From Solirubrobacterales bacterium (GTDB taxonomy: Bacteria; Actinomycetota; Thermoleophilia; Solirubrobacterales; 70-9): a DNA stretch of 64,000 nt. The notes below the pieces were generated by a model that had not been told where the DNA came from, made no database searches, and saw only the letters and a list, made by a program, of their open reading frames with translations. Positions 16,824 to 25,902 of this stretch are shown here, one piece after another (the first letter of the stretch is position 1; every line of letters begins with the position of its first letter). The translations under genes were made by a program, and so were the position numbers. The stretch is taken from positions 62,001-126,000 of the forward strand of contig JAJNAZ010000001.1 of NCBI GenBank assembly GCA_021155855.1, in the 5' to 3' direction.

Positions 16824-19363
16824 CGCACGACGAGATTGACGAGCTTGCCAGGGACGACGATCTCCTTGACGACCTCCTTGCCGTCGAGATGGCGGCGGAC
16901 GTTCTCGCTCGCCCGCGCGAGCTCGAGCAGCTCGGCGTCGGGAGTGCCGGCCGCCGCCTCGATCTGGTCGCGCCGCCTGCCGTTGACCTGGACCACGAGG
17001 GTGAACGTGTCGCGCTCGAGCAGCGCGGGATCCGCCTCTGGCCACGGCTGCTCCCAGACCCGCCCCCCGGTGATCGCCTCGTAGGCCTCGCAGCCGAGGT
17101 GGGGGGCGAAGGGAAAGATCAGTGAGGCTGCTGTCGCGGTCGCGAAGCAAAGCGCCGATTCCCCCTGCGGGGTGCCGTACAGCGAGTCCTTGAGCCGGTA
17201 GGCGTCGTTGACCAGCTCCATCACCGCGGCGATCGCCGTGTGCAGGGCGAAGCCGTGCTCGATGTCGCGGGTGACCTTGTCGATCGCCCAGTTCGCCTTC
17301 GCCAGCAGCTCGCGCGCGGGACCCTGCTCGGGGAGGCCGGACTCGTCCGCCCGCGGCTCGGTGCGCTCGACGACCTCGCACTGCAGGCGCCAGAGCCGGA
17401 CGAGGAAGCGGTGCACTCCCTCGACCCCCTCGGGCACCCAGTCACCGCCGCGCTCCGGGGGACCGAGGAAGCAGACATAGGTGCGCGCGGTGTCGGCGCC
17501 GTAGCGCTCAACCGTCTCGATCGCGCTCACGGTGTTGCCCTTCGAGGAGGACATCTTGGCGCCCCCCATGGTGATCATGCCCTGGGTGAACAGGCTCGCG
17601 AACGGTTCCTGGACGCCCAGCATGCCCATGTCGGCGAACGCCTTGACGAAGAAGCGCGCGTACATCAGGTGCAGAATCGCGTGCTCGACGCCGCCGATGT
17701 ACTGGTCGACGGGCATCCAGTAATCGGCGATCTCGCGTTCGAACGGCAGCCGCTCGTTGTCGGGGTCGAGGTAGCGGAGGAAGTACCAGGACGAATCGAC
17801 GAAGGTGTCCATGGTGTCGGTCTCCCGGCGGGCAGGCCCGCCACACTCGGGGCAGGTCGTGTTGACCCAGTCCTCGACCGCCGCCAGCGGGCTGCGACCC
17901 TTCGGCGCGTAGTCCTCCACGTCGGGGAGCTCGACCGGGAGCTGATCGTCCGGGACCGTGACGATCCCGTCCGTCTCGCAGTAGACGACCGGGATCGGAC
18001 AGCCCCAGTAGCGCTGGCGGGAGAGCAGCCAGTCGCGCAGGCGGTAGTTGACCGCCGGGTGGCCGAGCCCGCGCCGCTCGAGGTCGGCGACGATCGCGCG
18101 CTTCGCCTCCACCGAGCCGATGCCGTCGTATTCGTCGCTGTTGACGAGCACCTCGTCGTCGGAGTGGCCGAGGAACGCCTCCCCGAGCGGATCACCGTTG
18201 CCCGCCGCCTCCTCCGCGTCGCGTCCGGGGGCGGCGGGGCCCCCGCTACGGCGCGGCGCGACCACGCGCCTGACCGGGAGCCCGAAGGCGGTCGCGAATT
18301 CGAAGTCGCGCTGGTCGTGGGCTGGGACGGCCATCACCGCGCCGGTGCCGTACTCCATCAGCACGTAGTCGGCGACGAACATCTCGATCTGCTCGCCGTT
18401 GACCGGGTTGGTGACCGTGCGCCCGAGCGGCACCCCGGTCTTCGCCCGCTCCTCGGAGGCCCGCTCCTCGGCCGACTCGCGGATCGACTCGTCTACATAG
18501 GCGCGGACCGCGTCCTCGTGCTCGGTGCCCGCCGCGAGCCGCCGCACCTCCGGGTGCTCGGGCGCGAGGACGAAGAAGGTGGCGCCGAAGAGGGTGTCGG
18601 GGCGGGTGGTGAAGACCGGGAAGTCGATTCCGAGCTCCTCGCAGCGGAAGGTGACCTCGGCGCCCTCGGAGCGGCCGATCCAGTTGCGCTGCATCGTCAC
18701 CACGTGCTCGGGCCAGGACTCGAGCAGGTCGAAGTCGGCGAGCAGCCGGTCGGCGTACTCGGTGATCCGGAAGAACCACTGCTCGAGGTCGCGCGCCTCG
18801 ACCAGCGAGCCACAGCGCTCGCAATGGCCGTCGATCACCTGCTCATTTGCGAGCACTGTCTGGTCGACCGGGCACCACTGCACCGGGGCCTCCGCCCTGT
18901 AGGCGAGGCCGCGCTCGAACAGCCGCAAAAAAATCCACTGCGTCCAGCGGTAGTACTCGGGAGCATGGGTGGCCAGCTCGCGCGACCAGTCGATCGAGAC
19001 CCCCCAGGCGCGAAACTGCTCGCGGTAGGCGGCGATCGAGGCCTCGACCGCGTCGCGCGGGTGCTGGCCGGTGTCGATCGCGTTGTTCTCCGCCGGCAGC
19101 CCGAACGCGTCGTAGCCCATCGGGTGGACGACCTGGTAGCCGTTGCGGCGGCGGAAGTGGGCGATCGCGTCGCCGAGCGAATAGTTCTTCAGGTGCCCGA
19201 CGTGGGGCTCGCCCGAGGGGTAGGGGAGCATCTCGAGCACGTAGCACTTCGGCTTTGAGTCGTCGAACCCCGGCTGTCCGGGATTCGGCACCTCCCAGGT
19301 GCGTTCGCGCTCCCAGACCGCCTGCCAGCGGCGCTCGATCTCGTGCGGGTCGTAGCGGTCCAT
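16820..19363 (-). CDS. leuS: Leucine--tRNA ligase
   Basis: An 847-residue class I synthetase. The HIGH motif appears as [15 protein letters not shown]; the KMSKS motif as [11 protein letters not shown]; the CP1 editing domain contains [19 protein letters not shown]. Zinc-like cysteines occur in HCERCG and TCPECGG. A glycine/alanine-rich insert ([20 protein letters not shown]) extends a loop after the editing domain. The ATG 19361-19363 gives [14 protein letters not shown], the standard LeuS start. Confidence 0.97.
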   Translation of the reverse strand: MDRYDPHEIERRWQAVWERERTWEVPNPGQPGFDDSKPKCYVLEMLPYPSGEPHVGHLKNYSLGDAIAHFRRRNGYQVVHPMGYDAFGLPAENNAIDTGQHPRDAVEASIAAYREQFRAWGVSIDWSRELATHAPEYYRWTQWIFLRLFERGLAYRAEAPVQWCPVDQTVLANEQVIDGHCERCGSLVEARDLEQWFFRITEYADRLLADFDLLESWPEHVVTMQRNWIGRSEGAEVTFRCEELGIDFPVFTTRPDTLFGATFFVLAPEHPEVRRLAAGTEHEDAVRAYVDESIRESAEERASEERAKTGVPLGRTVTNPVNGEQIEMFVADYVLMEYGTGAVMAVPAHDQRDFEFATAFGLPVRRVVAPRRSGGPAAPGRDAEEAAGNGDPLGEAFLGHSDDEVLVNSDEYDGIGSVEAKRAIVADLERRGLGHPAVNYRLRDWLLSRQRYWGCPIPVVYCETDGIVTVPDDQLPVELPDVEDYAPKGRSPLAAVEDWVNTTCPECGGPARRETDTMDTFVDSSWYFLRYLDPDNERLPFEREIADYWMPVDQYIGGVEHAILHLMYARFFVKAFADMGMLGVQEPFASLFTQGMITMGGAKMSSSKGNTVSAIETVERYGADTARTYVCFLGPPERGGDWVPEGVEGVHRFLVRLWRLQCEVVERTEPRADESGLPEQGPARELLAKANWAIDKVTRDIEHGFALHTAIAAVMELVNDAYRLKDSLYGTPQGESALCFATATAASLIFPFAPHLGCEAYEAITGGRVWEQPWPEADPALLERDTFTLVVQVNGRRRDQIEAAAGTPDAELLELARASENVRRHLDGKEVVKEIVVPGKLVNLVVR

Positions 19364-19453
19364 CCGCACCGATCTTACGAGCGCCCCGGCTCGTACACCG
19401 GCGCGGGGTCCCGGGCGTACACTCGCTCGGCAGAGCCAATCGAGGAGGTTGCG

Positions 19454-19675
19454 ATGGGACGCCTGATCAGACTCGACCGCAGCGGGCACACGACGCTGGC
19501 GGAGTGGACCGCGGGCGGGGGCGGCGAGGAGGCGGCGGTGGCCGCGTTCCGGGCCGAGCTCGAGCGCGGGATGATCGCCTCGGCCACCGGCCCCGACGGG
19601 ACCGCCGAGGTGGTCCGCGAGCTGCCCCTCGATGCCGAGCTGGTGATCATGCGGCGGCCGATCGCGGGCGGCTGA
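19454..19675 (+). CDS. Small conserved hypothetical protein
   Basis: 73 residues, [18 protein letters not shown] to MRRPIAGG, with a strong SD (GAGGAGG) 7 nt before the ATG. The middle is an Ala/Glu-rich helix ([19 protein letters not shown]). No catalytic motif is visible. Its TGA is followed in the same reading frame, without any gap, by the next gene, which has no ordinary start codon. This raises the possibility of coupled translation or readthrough. Confidence 0.7.
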   Translation: MGRLIRLDRSGHTTLAEWTAGGGGEEAAVAAFRAELERGMIASATGPDGTAEVVRELPLDAELVIMRRPIAGG

Positions 19676-19717
19676 GCGTCGAGACGCAGCCGCGACGGCA
19701 CGACGACGGGAGAGGTC

Positions 19718-20452
19718 ACGGCCCCCAACGGGATCGCCGCCGGGCTCGAGGAAGCCGCGCGCCTGCATTGGCGCGAGGACGCGAGCGAGGCCACCCTGCG
19801 CCGCGACGGTCGCCGGTGGACCGCCTGGACTGCATGGATCACGGCCGTGTTCTGCGTCCCCGGCGTGCTCTTGGTCGCAATCGAGCCGCTCACCCTGCCG
19901 GCGGCGGCGATCTGCTTCGCGCATGCCTGGGCGATCCCGTCGATACAGGCGCGCCGCGGCGCCCGCCAGGTGGTGCCGATCGGCGGCGAGCGCAGCGCCG
20001 CCCGTCGCGGCGACGCCGACGGCGGCGCCGAGCGGGTCGCGCTCGGGTTGCTCGGCGACTTGGTCGGACACGCTCGGCGCGAGCTGCTCGCGACGACCGG
20101 GCTGGCGCTCGAGCGTGGCGAGATCGGTGCCTGGCTGGTGGGCGAGCAGGGCGCGTTCCTGGTCCGGCGCGGAGGGCGACGAGTGGACTGCTGGTGCGTG
20201 CGCGTCGCCGAGCAACAGCCGGCACCTCAACAGCTGCGCGGCTCGGCTACGCCTCCCGAGGAGCTGCCCGCCGGCGACCGCGTGGCGCATCTGCTGCTCG
20301 CCCTGCGCGAGGACGAGCTCGGCTTCGCCAAGGTGGCGAACCTCGGCTTCTCCGGCGCGAGCTGGCGGGTGCGCCGGCACCTGGCACCGACCTCACGCCC
20401 GGCACTCGAGGCGGCGGTCTCGGCCGCGCGCGCCGCCGAGTACGGCCGGTAG
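19718..20452 (+). CDS. Hypothetical protein with a two-helix hydrophobic hairpin (start not canonical)
   Basis: About 245 residues from the chosen point. An N-terminal polar region ([20 protein letters not shown]) leads into two helices ([36 protein letters not shown]), followed by a soluble domain ([40 protein letters not shown]). The reading frame is open back to the TGA at 19673 but contains no ATG, GTG or TTG before 19847, which would cut the first helix. GGGAG lies 5 nt before ACG 19718, and GTC is at 19715. No family recognised. Confidence 0.6.
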   Translation, partial: TAPNGIAAGLEEAARLHWREDASEATLRRDGRRWTAWTAWITAVFCVPGVLLVAIEPLTLPAAAICFAHAWAIPSIQARRGARQVVPIGGERSAARRGDADGGAERVALGLLGDLVGHARRELLATTGLALERGEIGAWLVGEQGAFLVRRGGRRVDCWCVRVAEQQPAPQQLRGSATPPEELPAGDRVAHLLLALREDELGFAKVANLGFSGASWRVRRHLAPTSRPALEAAVSAARAAEYGR

Positions 20453-20458
20453 AAGCGC

Positions 20459-21127
20459 CTACCCGGGCAGCGCGGCGACGAAGTCGACGAACCTGCGCGT
20501 GTCGCGCAGCGGCGCCCCGTGGCCGAAGAGGACGAGCTTTGGCTCGAGCCCGGCGAGACGCCTCGCCGACTCGACGTTGCGAGGCGGGTCCGGCGTCAGA
20601 AACGGCTTCGGGGTGTGCAGACCGGGGATCCCGGTGAGGATGTTCACGTTGTTGAGCACGTCGCCGAGCACCAGAACCCGATCGGACCCCCGCCAGAAGG
20701 CGACGTGGCCGGCCGAGTGGCCGGGGACGTCGAGCACCTCGAAACCGGCCACCTGGTCACCCTCCATAAGCCTGCGGTCGACCCGGTGCCCCGGTCCGAC
20801 GAAAGCGCGACCGAAGAGTCGGGCGATCGGGTGGCTCGGCTGTCGCTCGCCGATCAGCTCCGGGCGCTCGGCCGCGTCTGCGTCGGCGGCGCCGACCCAG
20901 AACGGCAGTCCGCGCCGCTCACACACGGCGTGGCTGGCGCCCTGGTGGTCGGGGTGAGCGTGCGTGAGCGCGTGCGCCGATAGCGGGTGGCCCGCGACCT
21001 GGCTCAGGATGCGACGAGTCGCATGGCGCGAGGCGGCATCGACCAGCACGTCCTCGATCACGTAGACGTTGATCGCGTTCGGCGGGAAGCCCCTCAGCTG
21101 CCAGACGCCGTCGGCGAGTCGCTTCAT
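20459..21127 (-). CDS. MBL-fold metallo-hydrolase
   Basis: 222 residues. The zinc motif HxHxDH is THAHPDHQG; further ligands fit VPGHSAGHVAFW (third His), VLGDVLNN (bridging Asp) and LFGHGAPL (last His). This is the glyoxalase II-like layout of the superfamily. The N-terminus, LADGVWQLRGFPPNAINVYV, is also typical. Substrate unknown. ATG 21125-21127 is preferred over GTG 21136 because TAGGGTG precedes it. It converges with the preceding gene with only 6 nt between stops. Confidence 0.85.
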   Translation of the reverse strand: MKRLADGVWQLRGFPPNAINVYVIEDVLVDAASRHATRRILSQVAGHPLSAHALTHAHPDHQGASHAVCERRGLPFWVGAADADAAERPELIGERQPSHPIARLFGRAFVGPGHRVDRRLMEGDQVAGFEVLDVPGHSAGHVAFWRGSDRVLVLGDVLNNVNILTGIPGLHTPKPFLTPDPPRNVESARRLAGLEPKLVLFGHGAPLRDTRRFVDFVAALPG

Positions 21128-21317
21128 CGGCGGCACCCTACCCAGCGCCGTGCGCGCTCACGGCCAAAATCGCCCGCGCGGCTCGGCAATGCGCCGGTGG
21201 CGGCTCCGCGGAACCGTTGCTCAGCCAGTCCGGTCGCTGGTTTCCATGTACCTGCCGAAGTGCTCGCGAAACTCGTTCGCGCCCACTGTCACGAATGGTG
21301 CGCGATCATCAGGAGAG

Positions 21318-21391
21318 TGGAGCTGGTGGGACTCGAACCCACGACCTTGCGGCTGCCAGCCGCACGCTCTTCCCAGCTGAGCTACAGCCCC
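21318..21391 (-). tRNA. tRNA-Ala (anticodon GGC)
   Basis: The minus strand reads GGGGCTG at the 5' acceptor, TAGCTCAGCTGGGA in the D arm, and TGCGG-CTGGCAG-CCGCA as the anticodon arm, with GGC at positions 34-36. GTGGG-TTCGAGT-CCCAC forms the T arm and CAGCTCC the 3' acceptor, with an A discriminator. All four stems pair. CCA is not encoded. It reads GCC and GCU alanine codons. Confidence 0.95.
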
Positions 21392-21488
21392 AGTGAGTTC
21401 GTAATCGGCTGCTCAGTTTAACGCCGCGCGTTGAGCATTCTTGGCTGATCCGAGGCGCAAGTGGAGCACCGAGTCGCGTGGAACGCGC

Positions 21489-22262
21489 CTACGCCGCCTC
21501 GATCGCGTCCACGTCGAGCACCAGCCGGTCGAAGCGCCGGTCGCGTACGCGGAACTCGAACGGCGAGCGCTGCTCGAGCTCGCGCAGCAGCTCGACCGGC
21601 TCGGCCAGCCTCACCTCCAACGTCGCCCGGCCCTGAGCGAAGCGTTTCACCGAGATCTCCGAGGTTGCCGTGATCCCGTCGGCCGCATCCTCGAAGCCCA
21701 CCAGCTGCGAGAAGTCGTCCAGCGGCCCGACCTCGATCTCGATCGTGCCGTCGAAGAGCTCGCCCGCGGCCCGCGAACCGCCCCCGTTCAAGCTCGCCGG
21801 CGCCCCGACCTCGAGCGGCTCTTCGTCCTCGCCGCCGATCCGCGCGGTCGCCTCCCGAAGCGAGTCGAGCAGCCGTTCGCGGCTCGCCGGGCGCTCAGCC
21901 AGCTCGGTCATTCGCCCGCCGAGCTCGGCGGCGTCGCGCAGCGCCCGCAGCCTGATCCGCGTCGCCTGCGCGCGCGCCAGTCGACGTACGCCCTCGAGCT
22001 CGTCCGCGATCGCGGTCAGCCCCCGCAGGCGCGCATCGCCCTCCTCGCGCAGCCGGTCGAGCTCCGCCCGCAGCTCGTCGAGCTCCCGCTCGCGTGCCAG
22101 GAGGCGCTCCCAGAGCCGGCCGCAGACCAGCTCGAGCTGCGCGCCTCGGCGCTGCTCCGCCTCGAGCTGCGCGCGGCGCTCGGCGAGCGCCGCAGCCCGC
22201 TCACCAAGCTCCTGCGTTGCCTCGGCAAGCGCCGTGTCGCGCGCCGCCAGCGCCTCGTCCAC
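21489..22262 (-). CDS. Coiled-coil protein with DivIVA-like N-terminus
   Basis: 257 residues from GTG 22262. A long coiled coil (ALAERRAQLEAEQRRGAQLE to ELDELRAELDRLREEGDARL) is followed by a compact C-terminal domain (TIEIEVGPLDDFSQLVGFED). Upstream, in frame, the codons for SFKRSLFGYRRSEVDEAL match the start of DivIVA-type proteins (FGYRRxxVD), but no ATG, GTG or TTG precedes them. The frame opens after a TAG at about 22320 and offers only ATA (22311-22313) or ACG. The true protein is therefore probably 15-18 residues longer. Polar-growth or division scaffolding is a plausible role, not shown. Confidence 0.7.
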   Translation of the reverse strand: MDEALAARDTALAEATQELGERAAALAERRAQLEAEQRRGAQLELVCGRLWERLLARERELDELRAELDRLREEGDARLRGLTAIADELEGVRRLARAQATRIRLRALRDAAELGGRMTELAERPASRERLLDSLREATARIGGEDEEPLEVGAPASLNGGGSRAAGELFDGTIEIEVGPLDDFSQLVGFEDAADGITATSEISVKRFAQGRATLEVRLAEPVELLRELEQRSPFEFRVRDRRFDRLVLDVDAIEAA

Positions 22263-22336
22263 CTCGCTCCGCCGGTAGCCAAAGAGCGACCTCTTGAAAC
22301 TGCCCGTCGCTATGGGCCAAACCTAGGCCGGGCGTC

Positions 22337-22352
22337 GGACGGGAACCCGTCC
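22337..22352 (-). terminator. Hairpin downstream of rsfS
   Basis: GGACGG-GAAC-CCGTCC forms a 6-bp stem with a 4-nt loop, just after the rsfS stop and before the DivIVA-like gene. There is no U-tract, so it may attenuate rather than terminate. Confidence 0.4.
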
Positions 22353-22356
22353 CGCC

Positions 22357-22806
22357 TCACTGCGCGGGAGCCTCGCCGTCGACCCCGAGCTCGAGCCGCT
22401 CGGCCTCCCCCCACAGCTTCTCCAGCCGGTAGCGGTCGCGGATCTCGGGCACCATCAGGTGCAGGACGCAGGCGAGGTAGTCGACCAGCACCCAGCGCCC
22501 CTCGGCCTCGCCCTCGATGCGCGCCGGCAGCAGGCCGTCGTCCTTCTTCAGCCGCAGGTGGACCTCGTCGTGGATCGCCTTCGCTTGGCGCTCGTTGCGG
22601 GCCGTCGCGATCAGCAGGTAGTCCGTGTATCCGACAAGCTCGCGAACGTCGAGGGCGATGATCTCCCCGCCCTTCTTGTCGTCGACGATCGCCGCAATGC
22701 GTCGCGCGAGCTCCGCCGAGGCGGCCAGTGAGTCCGTGCGCCGCTCGGCGACCGCCGCCTCACGCCCGACGCTCTGCTCCGCGGCCGCCCGATCGCTCAG
22801 GCTCAT
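22357..22806 (-). CDS. rsfS: Ribosomal silencing factor RsfS
   Basis: 149 residues. The core matches the RsfS/Iojap family: AAIVDDKKGGEIIALDVREL, YTDYLLIATARNERQAKAI, and GEAEGRWVLVDYLACVLHLM. The protein binds uL14 and blocks subunit joining in starvation. The N-terminal 30 residues are an extra charged tail. The ATG overlaps the nadD TGA (ATGA). The order nadD-rsfS is the standard arrangement. Confidence 0.93.
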   Translation of the reverse strand: MSLSDRAAAEQSVGREAAVAERRTDSLAASAELARRIAAIVDDKKGGEIIALDVRELVGYTDYLLIATARNERQAKAIHDEVHLRLKKDDGLLPARIEGEAEGRWVLVDYLACVLHLMVPEIRDRYRLEKLWGEAERLELGVDGEAPAQ

Positions 22807-23417
22807 GCCGGCACCGCCTCTCGGTAAAGTCCGCGGTCGGCGATCAGCTTCGCGACCGCCTCACCGACCAGGTAGCGGACCGGCCGACCGGCGGCGATCC
22901 GCCGCCTGATCTCGGTCGAGGAGACGCCGATCTCGGGCATTCTGATCGAGTCGGCGCGGGCGGACGCACCGAGCCGCTCGAGCGCCGCCTCGACCTCGTC
23001 GAGCTCGGTCCCGGGCCTGGCGGCGATCCCGAGGCGCGCCAGCTCGACCACCCGCCTCGGATCGCGCCACCGCTCGAGATGCGCGGCGACGTCGGCCCCC
23101 AACAGGAAGGTCAACTCGTCGTCGGGCCGCTCGTCTCGCAACAACTCCAGCGTACGGAAGCTGTAGGACGGGCCGTCGCGGGAGATCTCAAGATCGCTCA
23201 CCTCGAGCAGCTCGTCGCCGGCGACCGCCAGCCGGGTCATCTCAAGCCGCAGGTGCGGCCCCGGCTCCGGGTCGATTCGCTTGTGCGGCGCCTCGCCCGA
23301 GGGCACCAGCAGCACCCGGTCGAGTCCGAGCTCGAATGCCGCCTCCTGGGCCAGCACGAGGTGGCCGATGTGGGGCGGGTTGAAGGCACCCCCGAGAACG
23401 CCGAGCGCTCCGACGAC
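22803..23417 (-). CDS. nadD: Nicotinate-nucleotide adenylyltransferase NadD (no canonical start)
   Basis: About 204 residues. The nucleotide-binding motif GGAFNPPHIGHLVLAQEA is at the extreme N-terminus as in all NadD, followed by VPSGEAPHKRI and, near the C-terminus, GVSSTEIRRRIAAGRPVRYL (ISSTxIR). It transfers AMP to NaMN in NAD synthesis. Translation must begin before GG at codon 9, yet the frame opens directly after the proA TAG (23418-23420) with GTC GTC GGA GCG CTC GGC GTT CTC. None is a normal start; the first GTG (23357) would remove the ATP site. Confidence 0.85.
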   Translation of the reverse strand, partial: VVGALGVLGGAFNPPHIGHLVLAQEAAFELGLDRVLLVPSGEAPHKRIDPEPGPHLRLEMTRLAVAGDELLEVSDLEISRDGPSYSFRTLELLRDERPDDELTFLLGADVAAHLERWRDPRRVVELARLGIAARPGTELDEVEAALERLGASARADSIRMPEIGVSSTEIRRRIAAGRPVRYLVGEAVAKLIADRGLYREAVPA

Positions 23418-24680
23418 CTACCCCCGAACCTGGCCGTCGCCGTGGACGACGTACTTGGTCGTGGTCAGCTCCCGCAGGCCGATCGGGCCGCGCGCGTGCA
23501 GCTTCTGGGTCGAGTTGCCGATCTCGGCGCCCATGCCGAAGACGAACCCGTCGGTGAACCGGGTCGAGGCGTTGACGTAGACGACCGCGGCGTCGACGTC
23601 CTCGGTGAACTCGGCCGCGACGTCGTCCGAGCCGGTGACGATCGCCTCGGAGTGCCCCGTCCCATGGGCGTTCACGTGCGCGATCGCCTCGGCGAGCGAG
23701 TCGACCACGCCGACCGCCATCTTCATCCCCAGGAACTCGGTGTCCCAGTCGGCGTCGTCGGCCTCGCCGACATCAGTCCCGGCGGCGGCCGCCTGCGCCC
23801 GACCGTCGCCGACCAGCACGACCCCGGCGTCGGTGAGATCGGCGAGGATCCCGGGCAAAAAGGCGCCGGCGACCTCTGCGTTCACCAGCAGGGTCTCGGC
23901 GGCGTTGCAGACCCCGGGTCGATCGACCTTCGCGTTGAAGGCGATCCGGCGCGCCATCTCGAGGTCGGCGTCGGCGTGCACGTAGACGTGACAGTTGCCC
24001 GCCGCCGCGTACATGACGGGCACCGTCGCCACCGCCTTCAGCGCCTGCTTGAGCCCCTCGCCGCCGCGGGGGATCACCAGGTCGACCAGCCCCTCGGCGG
24101 TCGCCAGCTGCTCGAGCTCGGAGCGATCGCCGGCGAGCAGCTCGACGGCGCCCTCGGGCAACTCCGCCTCGACCGCCGCTTCGCGCACCAGCGCCGCCAG
24201 CGCCGCGTTCGAGCGCTCGGCGTAGCTGGAGCCGCGGAGCACGATCGCGTTGCCGCTCTTCAGCGTCAGCGCGGCGCAATCCACGGTCACGTTCGGCCGC
24301 GCCTCGTAGATCACGGAGACTACGCCCAGCGGCACCCGCACCTTGCGCAGGTCGAGGCCATTGTCGAGCCTTCGCCGATCGAGCTCCTCGCCGACCGGGT
24401 CCGGCAGGGCGGCGATCGCGCGCACGCCCTCCGCCATCGCGGCGATCCGCTCCTCGGTCAGGGTCAGCCGATCGCGAAGCGCCTCGGTGAGGCCCGCCGC
24501 GCGCTCGTCGGTAAGGTCGGCCGCGTTCGCCTCCAGCACGTCGGCGCTGCGCTCGCCGAGCAGCTCCGCGAGCCGCTCCAGAGCACGATCCTTGCTCGCC
24601 GTCTCCGCGCCGGCGAGCGCGCGCGATGCACGTTTGGCGCTCTGGCAGGCTGCGGTGACGCTTGTCGTGGCGATCGCCAT
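23418..24680 (-). CDS. proA: Gamma-glutamyl phosphate reductase (ProA)
   Basis: A 420-residue aldehyde-dehydrogenase-fold enzyme; second step of proline synthesis (gamma-glutamyl phosphate to glutamate semialdehyde). VPLGVVSVIYEARPNVTVD and LKSGNAIVLRGSSYAERSNA are family signatures; the catalytic cysteine is in DRPGVCNAAETLL. The end, ELTTTKYVVHGDGQVRG, is standard. It follows proB by 82 nt, with no gene between. nadD starts right behind its TAG in the same frame. Confidence 0.96.
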   Translation of the reverse strand: MAIATTSVTAACQSAKRASRALAGAETASKDRALERLAELLGERSADVLEANAADLTDERAAGLTEALRDRLTLTEERIAAMAEGVRAIAALPDPVGEELDRRRLDNGLDLRKVRVPLGVVSVIYEARPNVTVDCAALTLKSGNAIVLRGSSYAERSNAALAALVREAAVEAELPEGAVELLAGDRSELEQLATAEGLVDLVIPRGGEGLKQALKAVATVPVMYAAAGNCHVYVHADADLEMARRIAFNAKVDRPGVCNAAETLLVNAEVAGAFLPGILADLTDAGVVLVGDGRAQAAAAGTDVGEADDADWDTEFLGMKMAVGVVDSLAEAIAHVNAHGTGHSEAIVTGSDDVAAEFTEDVDAAVVYVNASTRFTDGFVFGMGAEIGNSTQKLHARGPIGLRELTTTKYVVHGDGQVRG

Positions 24681-24762
24681 CGCCTCAAAGGGTAACCGGG
24701 CTAACCGCCGGTGCCGCCTGGGCTATGCCCCGCCCGCAAACCAACCGCGCAGCTCCCAGCGC

Positions 24763-25851
24763 TCACGCGAGCACGAAGTGGTCGCGGTGCACCGCCTCCT
24801 CCGAGGCCTCGGGGTACAGCTCGAGCACGCGCTCCGACTTCATCCCCTTGACCCGGTCCAGCTCCGCGGCCGAGTAGTTGCTGATCCCCTTGCCGACGAG
24901 CGTGCCGTCCGAGACGACCTCGATCGCGTCGCCGGCGGCGAACCGCCCCTCGACGCTGACGATCCCGACCGGCAGCAGGCTCGAGCCCCGCTCTCGCAGT
25001 ACCCGCGCCGCCCCCGCATCGACCAGCACCCGGCCGCGGGCGGGCTTCGCGTAGCGAAGCCAGAGCTTGAACGACGGCGTGCGCTCGGGGTGCGGGGTGA
25101 ACAGGGTGCCGGTCGCCTCACCGCGGGTCGCCGCGAGCAACGTCCCCGGCGCAGTGCCATCGCAGATCGCCGCCGGGATCCCGGCCGCGCTCGCCATCCC
25201 AGCGGCGGCCACCTTGCTGCGCATCCCGCCTGAGCCGTAGGGGGAGGTCCGCTCGCCGATCTCGTAGCGGGCGAGATCGGCGAAGTCCTCAACCCGCTCG
25301 ACGAGCCTGGCACCGGCGTCCAGGCGCGGGTCGGCGGTGTGCAGGCCGGGCAGGTCGGTGAGCAGCACCAACAGCCGTGCGCCGAGCAGCAGCGCGACCT
25401 GAGCGGAGAGGAAGTCGTTGTCGCCGAAGGTGATCTCGTCGGTGGCGGTGGTGTCGTTCTCGTTCACCACCGGCACCGCGCGCCAGTCCAACAGCTTGCG
25501 CAGCGACTGGCGCGCGTTGAGATAGTGCATCCGCACCGCGAGGTCGAATGAGGTCAGCAGAACCTGCGCCGCGTGTACGTCCCGGGTCGCCAGGCGCATC
25601 TCATAGGCGCGAAACAGGGTCCCCTGGCCGACCGCCGAGGCCGCCTGCATCTCCTCGATCGAGCTCGGCCGCTGGGGCAGCTCCATCACCCGCATCCCGA
25701 GTGCGATCGCGCCCGAGGTCACCATTGCCACGTCCTCGCCCCCGTGGTGGAGCTCGGCCACCTGCGCGCAGACGCTGTCGAGCACGCTCGCGCGCACCTT
25801 GCCGCCGTCATCGGCGACGATCGACGATCCCAGCTTGACGACGACGGTCAT
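24763..25851 (-). CDS. proB: Glutamate 5-kinase (ProB) with PUA domain
   Basis: 362 residues. The amino-acid kinase domain shows VVKLGSSIVADDGG, MVTSGAIALGMRVM, NENDTTATDEITFGDNDFLS and SPYGSGGMRSKVAAAGMA. A C-terminal PUA domain starts around residue 270 (GRVLVDAGAARVLRERGSSL). It phosphorylates glutamate, the feedback-regulated first step of proline synthesis. The downstream proA confirms the pathway. Confidence 0.96.
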   Translation of the reverse strand: MTVVVKLGSSIVADDGGKVRASVLDSVCAQVAELHHGGEDVAMVTSGAIALGMRVMELPQRPSSIEEMQAASAVGQGTLFRAYEMRLATRDVHAAQVLLTSFDLAVRMHYLNARQSLRKLLDWRAVPVVNENDTTATDEITFGDNDFLSAQVALLLGARLLVLLTDLPGLHTADPRLDAGARLVERVEDFADLARYEIGERTSPYGSGGMRSKVAAAGMASAAGIPAAICDGTAPGTLLAATRGEATGTLFTPHPERTPSFKLWLRYAKPARGRVLVDAGAARVLRERGSSLLPVGIVSVEGRFAAGDAIEVVSDGTLVGKGISNYSAAELDRVKGMKSERVLELYPEASEEAVHRDHFVLA

Positions 25852-25902
25852 GGGCGCCTGAGATTAGGCCTTCGGGTGCCTTTCCCCGATACGGTCCGCC
25901 CG

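Noticed and set aside
21069-21380. Protein-coding frame with WWDSNPRP across tRNA-Ala
   Set aside because: It is the translation of the antisense of the tRNA T arm, a known annotation artefact.
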